The notes below the pieces were generated by a model that worked only from the letters and a program-made list of their open reading frames with translations, was not told the origin of the DNA and ran no database searches. A stretch of DNA of 64,000 nucleotides from Perkinsela sp. pyNocScin1. Its lineage: Eukaryota; Euglenozoa; Kinetoplastea; Prokinetoplastida; Perkinselidae. Positions within the stretch are counted from its first letter, which is position 1. Each line of letters opens with the position of its first letter. Both the position numbers and the translations under genes were made by a program. Where the stretch lies: NCBI GenBank assembly GCA_964019655.1, contig CAXHTR010000006.1, positions 930,001-994,000 on the forward strand, given 5' to 3'. Of the stretch, positions 51,468 to 60,599 are shown one piece after another.

Positions 51468-52019
51468 TTATTCTTGAAGCTTGGTGAGACCACTCTCGAT
51501 GTCTTCACTGCAGTTATCTTTCTCGGCTTGGGCTTCAAGCCCAGCCTCGGCAACCTCTCTACTGGCCACCAATCGGGTAGTTTGAGCTCTATCAGCACAA
51601 ACTGAGCCAACTTTGCTCCAAGGGATTCCGTACTTTGTTAAGGCTTCCTGTAGTAACTTCATAATCTCCGCAGAAGTTGCTCTTTCAGGGAGCTGGTGAT
51701 AGAAAAGAATATTTTGCTTTAAGAAGTAAAAGCCCTCGTCGTCTTTCTTCAAGCATCTGACATATCCCATAACTTGAGCACACTTTCCCTTGTTCGTGGT
51801 TCCGTCGATCTGAATCGCCATGGGTAAATCTAAAGCATCGACGTAATTCAGGGCGCTTCCACCACCACGTGCGCAGCCCTTGTAGTTGTTCAGATTGATT
51901 AGAATCCGATAACTACCCCATCGACGTGGAACCGAAGACGCGAACCTATACAGTCCATCGAGGACTCGAGATTGGCGACGCGCCTGCATCAACGCAGGAA
52001 CACGCAAAGGAACGCCCAT
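51468..52019 (-). pseudogene. Tc1-like fragment fused to hAT fragment (hAT copy 8)
   Basis: Residues about 30-60 (RRWGSYRILINLNNYKG) resemble the Tc1-like copy at 62,749 (GYGGFRLFINLHDHS). From about 51,835 the frame continues into LDLPMAIQIDGTTNKGKCAQ, YHQLPERATSAEIMKLL and GIPWSKVGSVCADRAQ, a hAT/ZBED catalytic block. The intact 183-residue frame therefore joins two transposase types, most likely by insertion or recombination, and then ends in unrelated sequence. Confidence 0.6.
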
Positions 52020-52449
52020 CGATGCCTGGGAATTTTACCCTACCTCACCTTTCCGTTTCTATATTCCTCGAATATTGACTTTGGTGCAGTTCTGGCACCG
52101 GGCCTCCTGCGGTGCAGGGCGCCACAAGTCTTGTTAGTTCTCAATGTAAGTATGTTTCGTTACAGATATTGAACGCGCCGGGATACGCGCAGCGCTTGCT
52201 TCTGTATTTAAAGCCCCCTATCGGATCATGCTTTCGTCTACAAAGACGAGACATCCAGGATCATCGTTTATACGCACTTTGGCGTACGTAAAGCGACGCT
52301 CAGTCCGAACGATATAACCCTGACGTATAACGGGGAAAGTTGACACCACAGAAAGAGAGAATGAAAGACAGGCGACGGAGAAAAAGAAGTATAAGGAGAA
52401 CACGATGGCGACGACAAACGAAAAGATGAGGAAGAGGGGGGATTCGAAG

Positions 52450-52740
52450 TGTGTTTAGCTACCTCTGCACAGAAGTATAAATCAAGCTTTCGCGATGTAT
52501 GGCATATCTTTGCCCTCTACCCGTTAGAACCTCTGTTCGCAGAGGTAAGAGGTGGGGAAATGGAGAGCTCGCTGCACAACTTATTTCGATATCTCTGGGT
52601 GCTCCTCATGCATCGCAGCCCAGATAACAGAACGGTATTGGTCTTTGAGAGCGCTTGAAGTGCTTGAATGCTTCGAAGAATCGCTGATTTCGATGAGGGA
52701 TTCTTTAAATGCATGATCATGGCTCATGCTCTTAAGGTGC
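52450..52740 (-). pseudogene. Degenerate copy of the 57 kb gene region
   Basis: Shares SMSHDHAFKES (52.7 kb) with SMSHDHPLKRA (57.2 kb) and a block around ATATCTTTGCCCTCTA, GTATCTCTGGG and ATGCATGAGGAG. No intact frame. Confidence 0.45.
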
Positions 52741-52744
52741 TATT

Positions 52745-53200
52745 AAAGGCGCTTGCATGGGGTGCTTCTCAGGGCTGTATAGAGTAGAGCACTGGCAAGA
52801 GAGACAGGCAGATCTGGTGCACTGCGAAGTTATCGACGACGACGAGTGGCACCCGTGGTGGTGTCACGTCAGCTTCACCAATGTCAATGACTTCATGTAC
52901 AGTGGGAAAAGTGATGCTACAGAAAGAGAAGAATGAGAGGCAGACGTTGGCTTAAAGAAGAAGTCGAAAAAGTGCACGACGAAGAAGAAGAAGAACAAGA
53001 AGTAGAAGCAGACGACGGAACATGAGACGACGATAAATCCGAAATACAAGAATCAGCCCGTTCAACGAACGAAACTTCCGCAGACGATGAGGATGAAAGC
53101 TCTGGAAAAAGGTTCGGTGAAAGAGAAGTCGATGGACGCTGGTAAGTGAGTGTCCTGAGACGTTTGACACGGGACTGTACTGAACGCTGATGAGGTTGCG
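52745..53200 (-). repeat. Direct repeat of 46,700-47,180, with tag-3 at 52,748-52,790
   Basis: About 455 bases, strongly similar, including the CAGGGCTGTATAGAGTAG context of tag-3. Confidence 0.75.
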
Positions 53201-53633
53201 CTCGCAGTGGCGATGCAGATCGATGCGGAGGTGATGGTCGCGGTGGAGATGCTGCGCGATGAGGAGGTGACGCTCGTCGAGGCGTACGACGTCCTTCTTC
53301 AGAATCCGTATCAGATAGCGATAGGCGAGGCGCAGGAGACTTTTCTGTCATGTTTCGCTTCTTACAGGGGTTCGGGTGCCTTGGGCCCATGGTGGATGGC
53401 GATGGTCGCTTCGAGGGCGATACCGTGCGCGCAGGCATCGGAGGAGACGTGCCCCGTCTTTCTTTATCATGCTGTTGCCATTTGGAGCCGCTGAACGGAG
53501 CAGGTGTCCCGACTCTGGTGTTTGCAGATGGAAGGAAGGGACCAGTGTTCCTTTCGATGGCCTCGGTTATCGTAGAGTTGTTGACAGTTAGCTGCATAGA
53601 TGCCAATTCTCTATCGAGAGGAGTATGCAACAC
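52917..53633 (-). CDS. SPP-repeat Arg/Ser/Pro protein, copy B
   Basis: Intact 238 residues. N-terminus MLHTPLDRELASMQLTVNNS, then a Pro-rich part with TEKSPAPRLSLSDTDSEEGR (also in the 59.1 kb ORF), SPP units (RRASPPHR, AASPPRP), HQRSVQSRVKRLRTL, FPELSSSSSAEVSFVERAD and a Ser-rich tail. It has fewer SPP units than copy A. A tag-1 copy lies about 100 bases upstream. Confidence 0.5.
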   Translation of the reverse strand: MLHTPLDRELASMQLTVNNSTITEAIERNTGPFLPSANTRVGTPAPFSGSKWQQHDKERRGTSPPMPARTVSPSKRPSPSTMGPRHPNPCKKRNMTEKSPAPRLSLSDTDSEEGRRTPRRASPPHRAASPPRPSPPHRSASPLRAQPHQRSVQSRVKRLRTLTYQRPSTSLSPNLFPELSSSSSAEVSFVERADSCISDLSSSHVPSSASTSCSSSSSSCTFSTSSLSQRLPLILLFL

Positions 53634-53639
53634 CGATCA

Positions 53640-53742
53640 AGAGATACCTGAGACGAGAGATGCGCAGCCGAAGCAGGGCAATACGGCTTCATGATACGCC
53701 GCGTATGCGTATGTGCTACCAGCCTATGCACCACCCTCCCAA
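53640..53742 (-). repeat. Tag-1 with tRNA-like arms, followed by tag-2 remnant
   Basis: Lead, then a 5-bp stem with 7-nt loop at 53,695-53,711 (TACGC-ATACGCG-GCGTA on -), second hairpin AGCCG...CGGCT, then a CAGGTATCTCTTGATCGG tag-2 variant. Confidence 0.65.
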
Positions 53743-54110
53743 TTGTCAGTGTGCACTCGCAAGCGTCGAATCTTTCAGGCCCACTCCAGCCGAAGCTACA
53801 CCTGTGTGCACACACAAGCTGCACTTTACAGATAATCAAGCACAAGAGCGATTCACAAGCAGCACACGACACAGCACCACAGAGAGAGAACACGAGATGA
53901 GCGCGAAGTTTTTTTTTTCTTTTTGGTTTTGATTTTTTTTTTCATTTTTGTTTGGTTGTGCTTGCTCTGCACCTTTGAGCACCAAAGAGACCGGATCGGA
54001 GTGCTTTCGAGCACCTCGATGCGAATCTGCCGCTTGCACGTAAGGATTCTGCGTGCTGCTAAGACGCACAGAGTGCGTTTACATGGGGTGGGCCCAGGGC
54101 TGTACCAAGG
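53741..54110 (-). repeat. Direct repeat of 60,162-60,510 ending in tag-3
   Basis: About 365 bases joining tag-3 (54,028-54,108) to tag-1, including an A/T homopolymer-rich middle. The same order occurs in the 60 kb copy. Confidence 0.7.
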
Positions 54111-54310
54111 GTAAGATACTGAATAAAGCCAGCGCATCAAGAAGCGCACTCTCCTCTTCCGCTCGCTGCCACATACGGTTTGACAGACTATCGAGCCCAG
54201 CCTTCGCATTTCTCACCCATGCCGTCCGCTGAAATAGCATCCACGCATTGAAGAATACACAATACACATGCCTGCTCACACATTCACATACGCACAAAGC
54301 ATCGGTGTTC

Positions 54311-54766
54311 TTACTGCGCTGGTGGTTCCTCCCTTAGACGCTTACGATAAGCCTCGAGAACCTTACCTTTTTTTTTTATCCGGGGAAACTTCGAGCAAGT
54401 ATTATTGAAACTTATCAGGTTCGAGTATGAGGGAAGGGGCATGCACCGTTCAGGGGTGCGGCGAGACGAGAGCAAAACTGCGAACGATGGCGTGAACAAT
54501 GCGAACCGCGCGTGGCCTGCCGATGTGGAGACACCTGAAGCGAAAGATTGGCAGTGAAGGCAGACCACTGATGACTAGACGTCCAGCGCATTTATCTGGC
54601 GCTCCATAATCGCCATGCATCGGGAGATGTAGTCTCCGTACTTAGTCGAGCTCGGCGCGCTTAGTTTGGCACAATCCTTTGCAGCTTTTCCGTCGGCAAG
54701 CGGCCCAATGTCGCGATGTCGGAAATATTTTGCTGCGTCATTATCACTGTTATCAGGAAAGAACAA
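54311..54766 (-). pseudogene. Hypothetical accessory ORF with one in-frame TAG
   Basis: One frame from MFFPDNSDNDAAKYFRHRDI to RIKKKGKVLEAYRKRLREEP, interrupted only by TAG at 54,575-54,577. Basic C-terminus. No family is recognised. From 54,880 to 56,440 I see no supported gene. Confidence 0.35.
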
Positions 54767-56454
54767 AAGAAATCTGTCAATGAAAGAACGGGCATCAAAT
54801 ATTCACTGAAACGCCTTACAGTTAAAGAAATTGGTACACGTAGAATCAGGGATTCGAGACTGAAAAGAATCACGAATGTGTTGAATGAGTATCACACGCT
54901 AAAAAATATCAATCTCTCTTGCTACCTGTGCTCAATAGTGCTTCTTGCAATGCCTGAGCTCATGCAAGAGCCCGATTCATGCAGAGCGAGGGCCCTCGCT
55001 TTTCACGGCTTGGCAGTGCGCATGTGGTGTTCAGAATGCTTACAAACGCTAGAATTCACATATGCTTGTATCTCTGTGCTGCGCGAGCCCGCATAATCTC
55101 GGCACCCCAGCTGGCGCACCCCAGAGTCAGTGATCACAACCATCGCCTGCCTGTGCTTTGCTTTTTATGCGTGAACCGTGAGGACCGAAATTCACCTAGC
55201 ATGCGGGCAAGTACATCACGAATATGAAGGCCGGTGTTTGACATAGCCATCAGTTGTGCTCCGATGACTTCAATGTATTTTTGTAAGCGCATGTTTTAAT
55301 CCCACTTTGACTCACTCATGCATTACGAGTCTTATTTTTGGACACGATCGCCATCGTTCTAGCATATCGCGAGTCGCAATATCGTACGGCGTAGGTGCTG
55401 TAGATATGCACGAGTGCAACACATTTTTCTTGCGTCAGAGTCTATCTTTTGTGCAGCTAAAATTCCCCTACAAAGCTGTGTTGATGAGTGCCTAGCGCTG
55501 TGTATGACCACAACAAAGATGCCGATTGATGCAAACGCCCTCGCTTTCCACTGCTCCTCGTTTCCGGGCTGCACTAGCGCTGTCCTATGCGTGTCTGCCA
55601 TTGTAGTGTTGAGTTGCGATGTCAGGGTGTCATGCCCCATTTCAAGATCGCCTGATGGACGTGGCGAGTATTGGTTGAGCCCGAGGCGAAAATACCATTT
55701 CTATTCTTTGAAATTACGGCTCAAGCCCTATTGCACTAATATACCCCCGCATTGCGTGCTGTGCCTCTGAATGCCCATTTGAAGGCGCTACATTGAAAAT
55801 TTGATCACTAACATAACAAAATCAACATGACACTCTCATCGCTGACACTGGTGCATGAGCTGAAAAAAAGATGAAATACTTCATCAAAGATGTAGCAGCA
55901 GTAAATCTAGAGACCGTTTCGATTGCTAGAAATGGGAATAGCAAGACTACAGACAGACAGCTATACACGCGCGGAGGCTCACTGATGTACATTCAATTTA
56001 AGAAATGACAATCAAAAAAATATTGACTTGGTACTGCTTCAGCCATGCAGAAGAAAGTAAGCTTTGCTATTGGTACTGTCATAACCATTGAATTGAGATG
56101 GAGTGCGATGTTCCGCATCACTGCAAGGCCGAAACATTACACCTTCTTGCCGACTCAGTTCTCACTCCGCATGACCCGCTCGCGCTCCATGACCAGCTCA
56201 CTCTCCATCGCCCGCATGTGCTCCGCGTACAAAGCAAGTCTTCGCCGTTGAGTAGCGCGTCCAACGCCCCCATCTGGCACCCCAAAATTGCTCTCCATCG
56301 GATGACGTATTATTTGTACTTGGCCGGTCTCGGTGCGCTTATGTTCGCGCAAGCCTTTCCAGAGACAGCTCTTCCCGTCGACAAGCGGCCCTTCGTCGGC
56401 ACTGTGGCGTGGCTGCTGCCCCCGCAGAGCCTCTTGACGCGGTCGGCGTACCGC

Positions 56455-56490
56455 AGCGGGGTGCTTCTCAGGGCTGTATAGAGCAATGGC
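56455..56490 (-). repeat. Tag-3 repeat, short
   Basis: ACAGCCCTGAGAAGCACCCC without a clear hairpin. Confidence 0.5.
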
Positions 56491-56712
56491 AAGAGAGGCA
56501 GACAGATCTGGTGCACCAACGACGATGGCACACGTAGTGGTGTTTCGTCAGATATTCATCAATTTCGATGAATTTATGTACAACGGGAAAGAGTGACGCG
56601 ATAGAAAGCGAAGAATGCGAGGTAGACAATCAAAAAGATGAAGTCAACGATGACGACGACAACAAACTCAAAGGCAACGAAGAGAAAGAAGTAAAATGTG
56701 GTTAGCGACCTC

Positions 56713-57333
56713 TCAGCATAAGTCTAAATCGAGCGTAAGAGATGTATGGCATAAACGGCATGTGCGCGTGTCGTCGAGATTTTGCCTGTGCACATATCTT
56801 TGCCCTCTAGATGTTGAATAACTGTGCTCACACAGGTATAAAGTGGGAGTGTTCGCTGAACACCGGAAGCTGGTATCTCTGGGTTCCGTGCATGCGTTGC
56901 CGCCTAACTCGCGACTGACTTCATAAATCACGAAATCCGGAGTAAACTTACAGCGAAATCCATCTCGAATGCTAGTAATTATAATTCTGTGCAGAAGGTG
57001 TTTCTCCTCGACATGTCGTTGTGCAATATTGACGATGTCTTGTAAAAACTCCACGACAAAAAAATTTGCAGCGCTGAGTTTGGCAACGTGCAGCGCTACT
57101 ATGCCGCTTCCAATACCCATTACGAATTCAGTCGACGCCCTTGGGGCAATGCAATCTTCCAACACCTTCCTGGCAAAGTACCTGAATCCTTCTCGGAATT
57201 GCTTATCTTGATCAGAGGCTCTTTTTAGGGGGTGATCATGGCTCATGCTATTAAGATCAATATTGAAAGGATTGTAAAGCCTTCTTTCATGGGTAAACTT
57301 CTTGAAATAATGTTCCAATTTCACTGGGCTCAT
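56713..57333 (-). CDS. Methyltransferase-like protein (PRMT-like fold)
   Basis: 206-residue intact ORF. FARKVLEDCIAP then EFVMGIGSGIVALHVAKLSA resembles the SAM-binding loop (motif I, GxGxG form), followed by FFVVEFLQDIVNIAQRHVEE, with an acidic residue at the motif II position, and PDFVIYEVSRELGG at the position of the PRMT catalytic double-E loop. Only one Glu is in the expected place, and the C-terminal half is unrelated. Starts about 140 bases downstream of a tag-3 copy. Substrate unknown; it could be a decayed host-like enzyme. Confidence 0.4.
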   Translation of the reverse strand: MSPVKLEHYFKKFTHERRLYNPFNIDLNSMSHDHPLKRASDQDKQFREGFRYFARKVLEDCIAPRASTEFVMGIGSGIVALHVAKLSAANFFVVEFLQDIVNIAQRHVEEKHLLHRIIITSIRDGFRCKFTPDFVIYEVSRELGGNACTEPRDTSFRCSANTPTLYLCEHSYSTSRGQRYVHRQNLDDTRTCRLCHTSLTLDLDLC

Positions 57334-57359
57334 TCATCAGCCCCAGACCTCTGAAATGG

Positions 57360-57500
57360 CTGATGACTTTCAGCCCTCTACCACTCGCGCTCTCAAGCAG
57401 AACGAAGACAGCCTGCAGTTTGCACGCAGAGGTCAAGCGTGCAGCTCCGACGCACAGAGTGCGCTCGCATGGGGTGCATCTCAGGGCTGTACAAAGTGAT
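57360..57500 (-). repeat. Tag-3 repeat, extended copy
   Basis: Lead plus CGCAC-AGA-GTGCG hairpin and TGCACGC/GCGTGCA hairpin. The whole stretch matches 178-420 in opposite orientation. Confidence 0.65.
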
Positions 57501-57589
57501 GACAGGAGAGACAAGCCGATCTCGTGCATTCTGGATACACTTTCGACTACCAGTCAGCACAAGCGGATGGGGCTCATTCCTGTATGAAA

Positions 57590-58270
57590 TCACTAAAGTA
57601 ACGCCTGTCTGCAGTAGACGCACGTAAAACTTTTCATGAACCACTGACCGGAGCACAGCGCATGAAAGATGTGCCCGCACTTGAGTTGCCGTACTGCTGC
57701 GCCTTTGAAAAACGGCTCAAGGCCGTACTGCTGCGCCTTTAAAAACGGCTCAAGGCAATGCTGCAGCAATTTCCACCTTCACCATCAAACGCCCCCAATG
57801 GGGCCACAGCTGTGATAAGCTACCGAAAAAGTGCTATAGGTGTGTGTGTAGGTGGAGATCGGGCTGCCGCCTGCATACGCAGAAGCGTATTCGTTGCATT
57901 ATGAAGGTTGCGCTTGAGATCTTCATCTCCGCGTTCCTTTGCGCTGATCTCAGCGTAAAGCGGGCCCTCGAAGTTTTGGCGGACCGCCGGCATAGCAGCA
58001 TGAGCTAATTCCAGACACTCTGGCGTGGTCTGCGGCTCGGTTTTATTTGGCTCTGCATGGTGGAGGTATTCATTAGGATCTTTCTCCTCTTTTTCTTGTA
58101 CGAGGATTTGCATGAAATATTTCCGAAGCTCATCTGCACTTGGCTTGCAGAGGTACCAATAGTTCTTTTCAAAGTATTTGGGAGCTTCCTCGATACTCAT
58201 ACCTGTGCGTCGCCGGATACTCTGTCAGAAGGCGTATCTGATAGGGGCATTCGATCCCAGGATTTAGACG
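57590..58270 (-). pseudogene. RING-finger accessory gene, disrupted by a tandem duplication
   Basis: From 58,270: PLSDTPSDRVSGDAQV, stop, then (58,200) APKYFEKNYWYLCKPSADEL and ISAKERGDEDLKRNLHNATN. After a frame change come CLEPFFKGAAVRQLKCGHIF and HALCSGQW, the C3HC4 RING core with Cys-Gly-His and His-x2-Cys. A 35-base unit (CCGTACTGCTGCGCCTTT...) is present twice at 57,691-57,756, so the first Cys pair is displaced. Related to the 49 kb gene, which keeps the first Cys pair but lacks the second half. Confidence 0.5.
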
Positions 58271-58299
58271 GGATTTTCTTAGAGTTGACTTTTTGCCCT

Positions 58300-59090
58300 T
58301 AGATTAATAGCACAGAAGAAAGGATCGCGACATTGCGTTTGCAAAAGGGGTGTAAACTTGATGTCCAAGGCCTTCTTCTTAACAAATTCTGAGTAACAAT
58401 TCTCCCCTCGATGTACGAAAGTGAGTACGACCTTCATTTCAAACATGAAAGATTAAAGAACACAGTTGTGAGCTGCGAAGAGATGCATCGATACAGAATC
58501 ATTTTCTCGTAGAAATGTACGAGAATAAAATCTGTCTCAATCGTACACGAGCACTTATCTCCTCCCAGGGCAATAGCTCACAGTACGGTGATAACAACTA
58601 CCATTACTACACTAAGAATTCTGCTGCTGGAGAACATAATGAAATTCTTCTAACATGATAAAAAATCATTGAACAAAGGCCGAATGCTAGGTTAAAGATA
58701 CGTATCACTAACAATTCCATGCGTTTGATTTCATAACGCTCGGAAGCACTTCAAATTAAATCTTCATTGCTGCTTGAATCGAGCATTTCATTCGAAAGAG
58801 TAGCTGCAAACCAAGCATTTAATTGATGTTCTGCGCGCATTAATTGAGCATTCGTCGATGTGAGTCTGATTCAATTCCTGCAATGACGGAAGGGCACAGC
58901 GCTGCAGGCGGGCCTGGGACCGGAACGGCCCAGAAGGCAACAGAAAAAAAAGGTACGGGATTTGATTGCAAGACGTTTTTGCAAAAAAAATCGAAAAAGT
59001 GTTGCAATTAAATAGACATTCTACACATGTCTTTACTCGAAGAAAAAATTGATGTCTCTCGTGCTAATTAAATAAGGAATCCGAAGTTTG
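58300..59090. other. A+T-rich stretch, nothing recognised
   Basis: No supported ORF, tag or repeat on either strand. Confidence 0.4.
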
Positions 59091-59099
59091 CCTTGGAGA

Positions 59100-59345
59100 A
59101 TATTCTTTTCACCACAGAATGATGAAGTAGTATCTGTTAAAGAGTGTGACGCAACACTCTTTTTTGATCATTCATTGTATCTCAAAGAGTTTTCTTCCAC
59201 AGTAATTCCACATTCACCGGAAACTTTGTCAGAAGGCGTATCTGGTAGCGACAAGCGAGGCACAGGAGATTTTCCTGTCACCCGAGCGGTGGGCGATATC
59301 AGGGGCGCAGGCAGTATAGGAATATCCGAGGGAACACTAGGAGGT
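59100..59345 (-). pseudogene. Pro-rich fragment of the DTPSD family
   Basis: Frame with VPSDIPILPAPLISP, GKSPVPRLSLPDTPSDKVSG and a stop after LRYNE. Parts match the window-start ORF, the SPP-repeat copy B and the 58 kb gene. The longer + strand ORF here (59,088-59,729) is judged a shadow. A degenerate tag-3 in + orientation lies at 59,690. Confidence 0.35.
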
Positions 59346-60129
59346 ACTTCAAAGCCCCTTCATTATTTTGTAGTTTTATATTGTTGCTGCGTATACTGTG
59401 CGAGTATGAACTTTTCTGCTTTTGATATAGCGTGCGATCTTGTGGTCGTCAAGTGCAATCGACGGCAGCGCATCGGCGATTCGGCGACCAGGATCTTCGG
59501 CACTGGCTTCGTGACTTACTGCTGGTCTATGCACTGTATAAACAGTGTATCGGCCCATAGCGAGACAAAAGAAAGGCGTGCGAATCGGGCGTCTGGCAAC
59601 ACGACTCTCGAAAGGTTTTCTCTAAGGCAAGGAAATGTGCCGACGGGAAACGCTTACAGTCGAAATCTTCGGATTTCTGGCGGTACAGCCCTGAGTTTAA
59701 CCCCATCCATAAAGCATTGTCTCTCATAGCAGCAGAAATGTCAGTCAACTTCAAGTTTCGTAGACAAGACAATGCGCAAGTATGAAAGTCTCTGTGGAGA
59801 ATCAAAAGTAAAGCACCCTGAAGGCCCCTCTTTCGGCGATGCGTACTTTCTCAAGTAAAGTACTGTGATCATCAAGCGTATATGCTTCTGAACTTCCCTT
59901 CAATCCCACGACGAAGGATTTTGCTCACATGTGGGACTATGCAAAGACGTATCTGTTATTGACTTCGAGTCCAAAGAAGACGATGCTTTTCTCTATGCGC
60001 ACACAACGCTATCTACTGAAGTTTCCAGCTTCTCCAGGTGAGCTTGTGGACAATTGAGTGCGATTATCGGGATTAAAAAGATAAACAGAGGTGGTAAGCC
60101 CAGTTGGCGTTTTTGCTGTCTTTATCGTG

Positions 60130-60510
60130 TGCTTGTACTGCCAGTCTATGCGTCATCCTCCCTATTGTCGCTGCGCACTCGCAAGCGTCGAATCCTTCGG
60201 TCCCAATCCAGCTGAAGCTGGACCTGGCGCACACACACTGCAGTTTACAGATAATCAAGGACATGGGGGACTTCTACGCAGATTTCGACATGGCACCAAA
60301 CAGAGGAAAAACGAGATGAGCGCGAAGGTTTTTTTTTCTTTTTGGTTTCGTTGGGCTTGCCCAGCACCTTTAAGCGCCAAAAAATATCAAATGGGAGTGC
60401 TCTCGAGCATATCGATGCGAATCTGCCGCTCACACGTAAGGATTCTGCGTGCTGCTAAGACGCACAGAGTGCGTTTACATGGGGTGGGCCCAGGGCTGTA
60501 CAAAGGATAA
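60130..60510 (-). repeat. Tag-1 and tag-3 pair; direct repeat of 53,741-54,110
   Basis: Tag-3 at 60,425-60,510 (hairpin CGCAC-AGA-GTGCG), about 260 bases of shared sequence, then the tag-1 lead at 60,141-60,162, here diverged (GGGAGGATGACGCATAGACT). An ORF with CxxLACEC-like FDACECAATIGRMTHRL reads through the tag-1 lead. Confidence 0.7.
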
Positions 60511-60599
60511 GAAAATGAAGAAAGCCAGCGCATCGACGAGCACTCTCCTCTTCGGCTCGCTGCCACATACGATTCGACAGACTATCGAGCCCAGCCTTC

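Noticed and set aside
4741-54766. Alternative genetic code to explain in-frame stops
   Set aside because: TAA, TAG and TGA all interrupt accessory ORFs and all three also end clean core genes, so none is reassigned.
59088-59729. 213-codon + strand ORF
   Set aside because: The opposite strand carries recognisable DTPSD-family Pro-rich sequence, and the + product is a shadow with no support.
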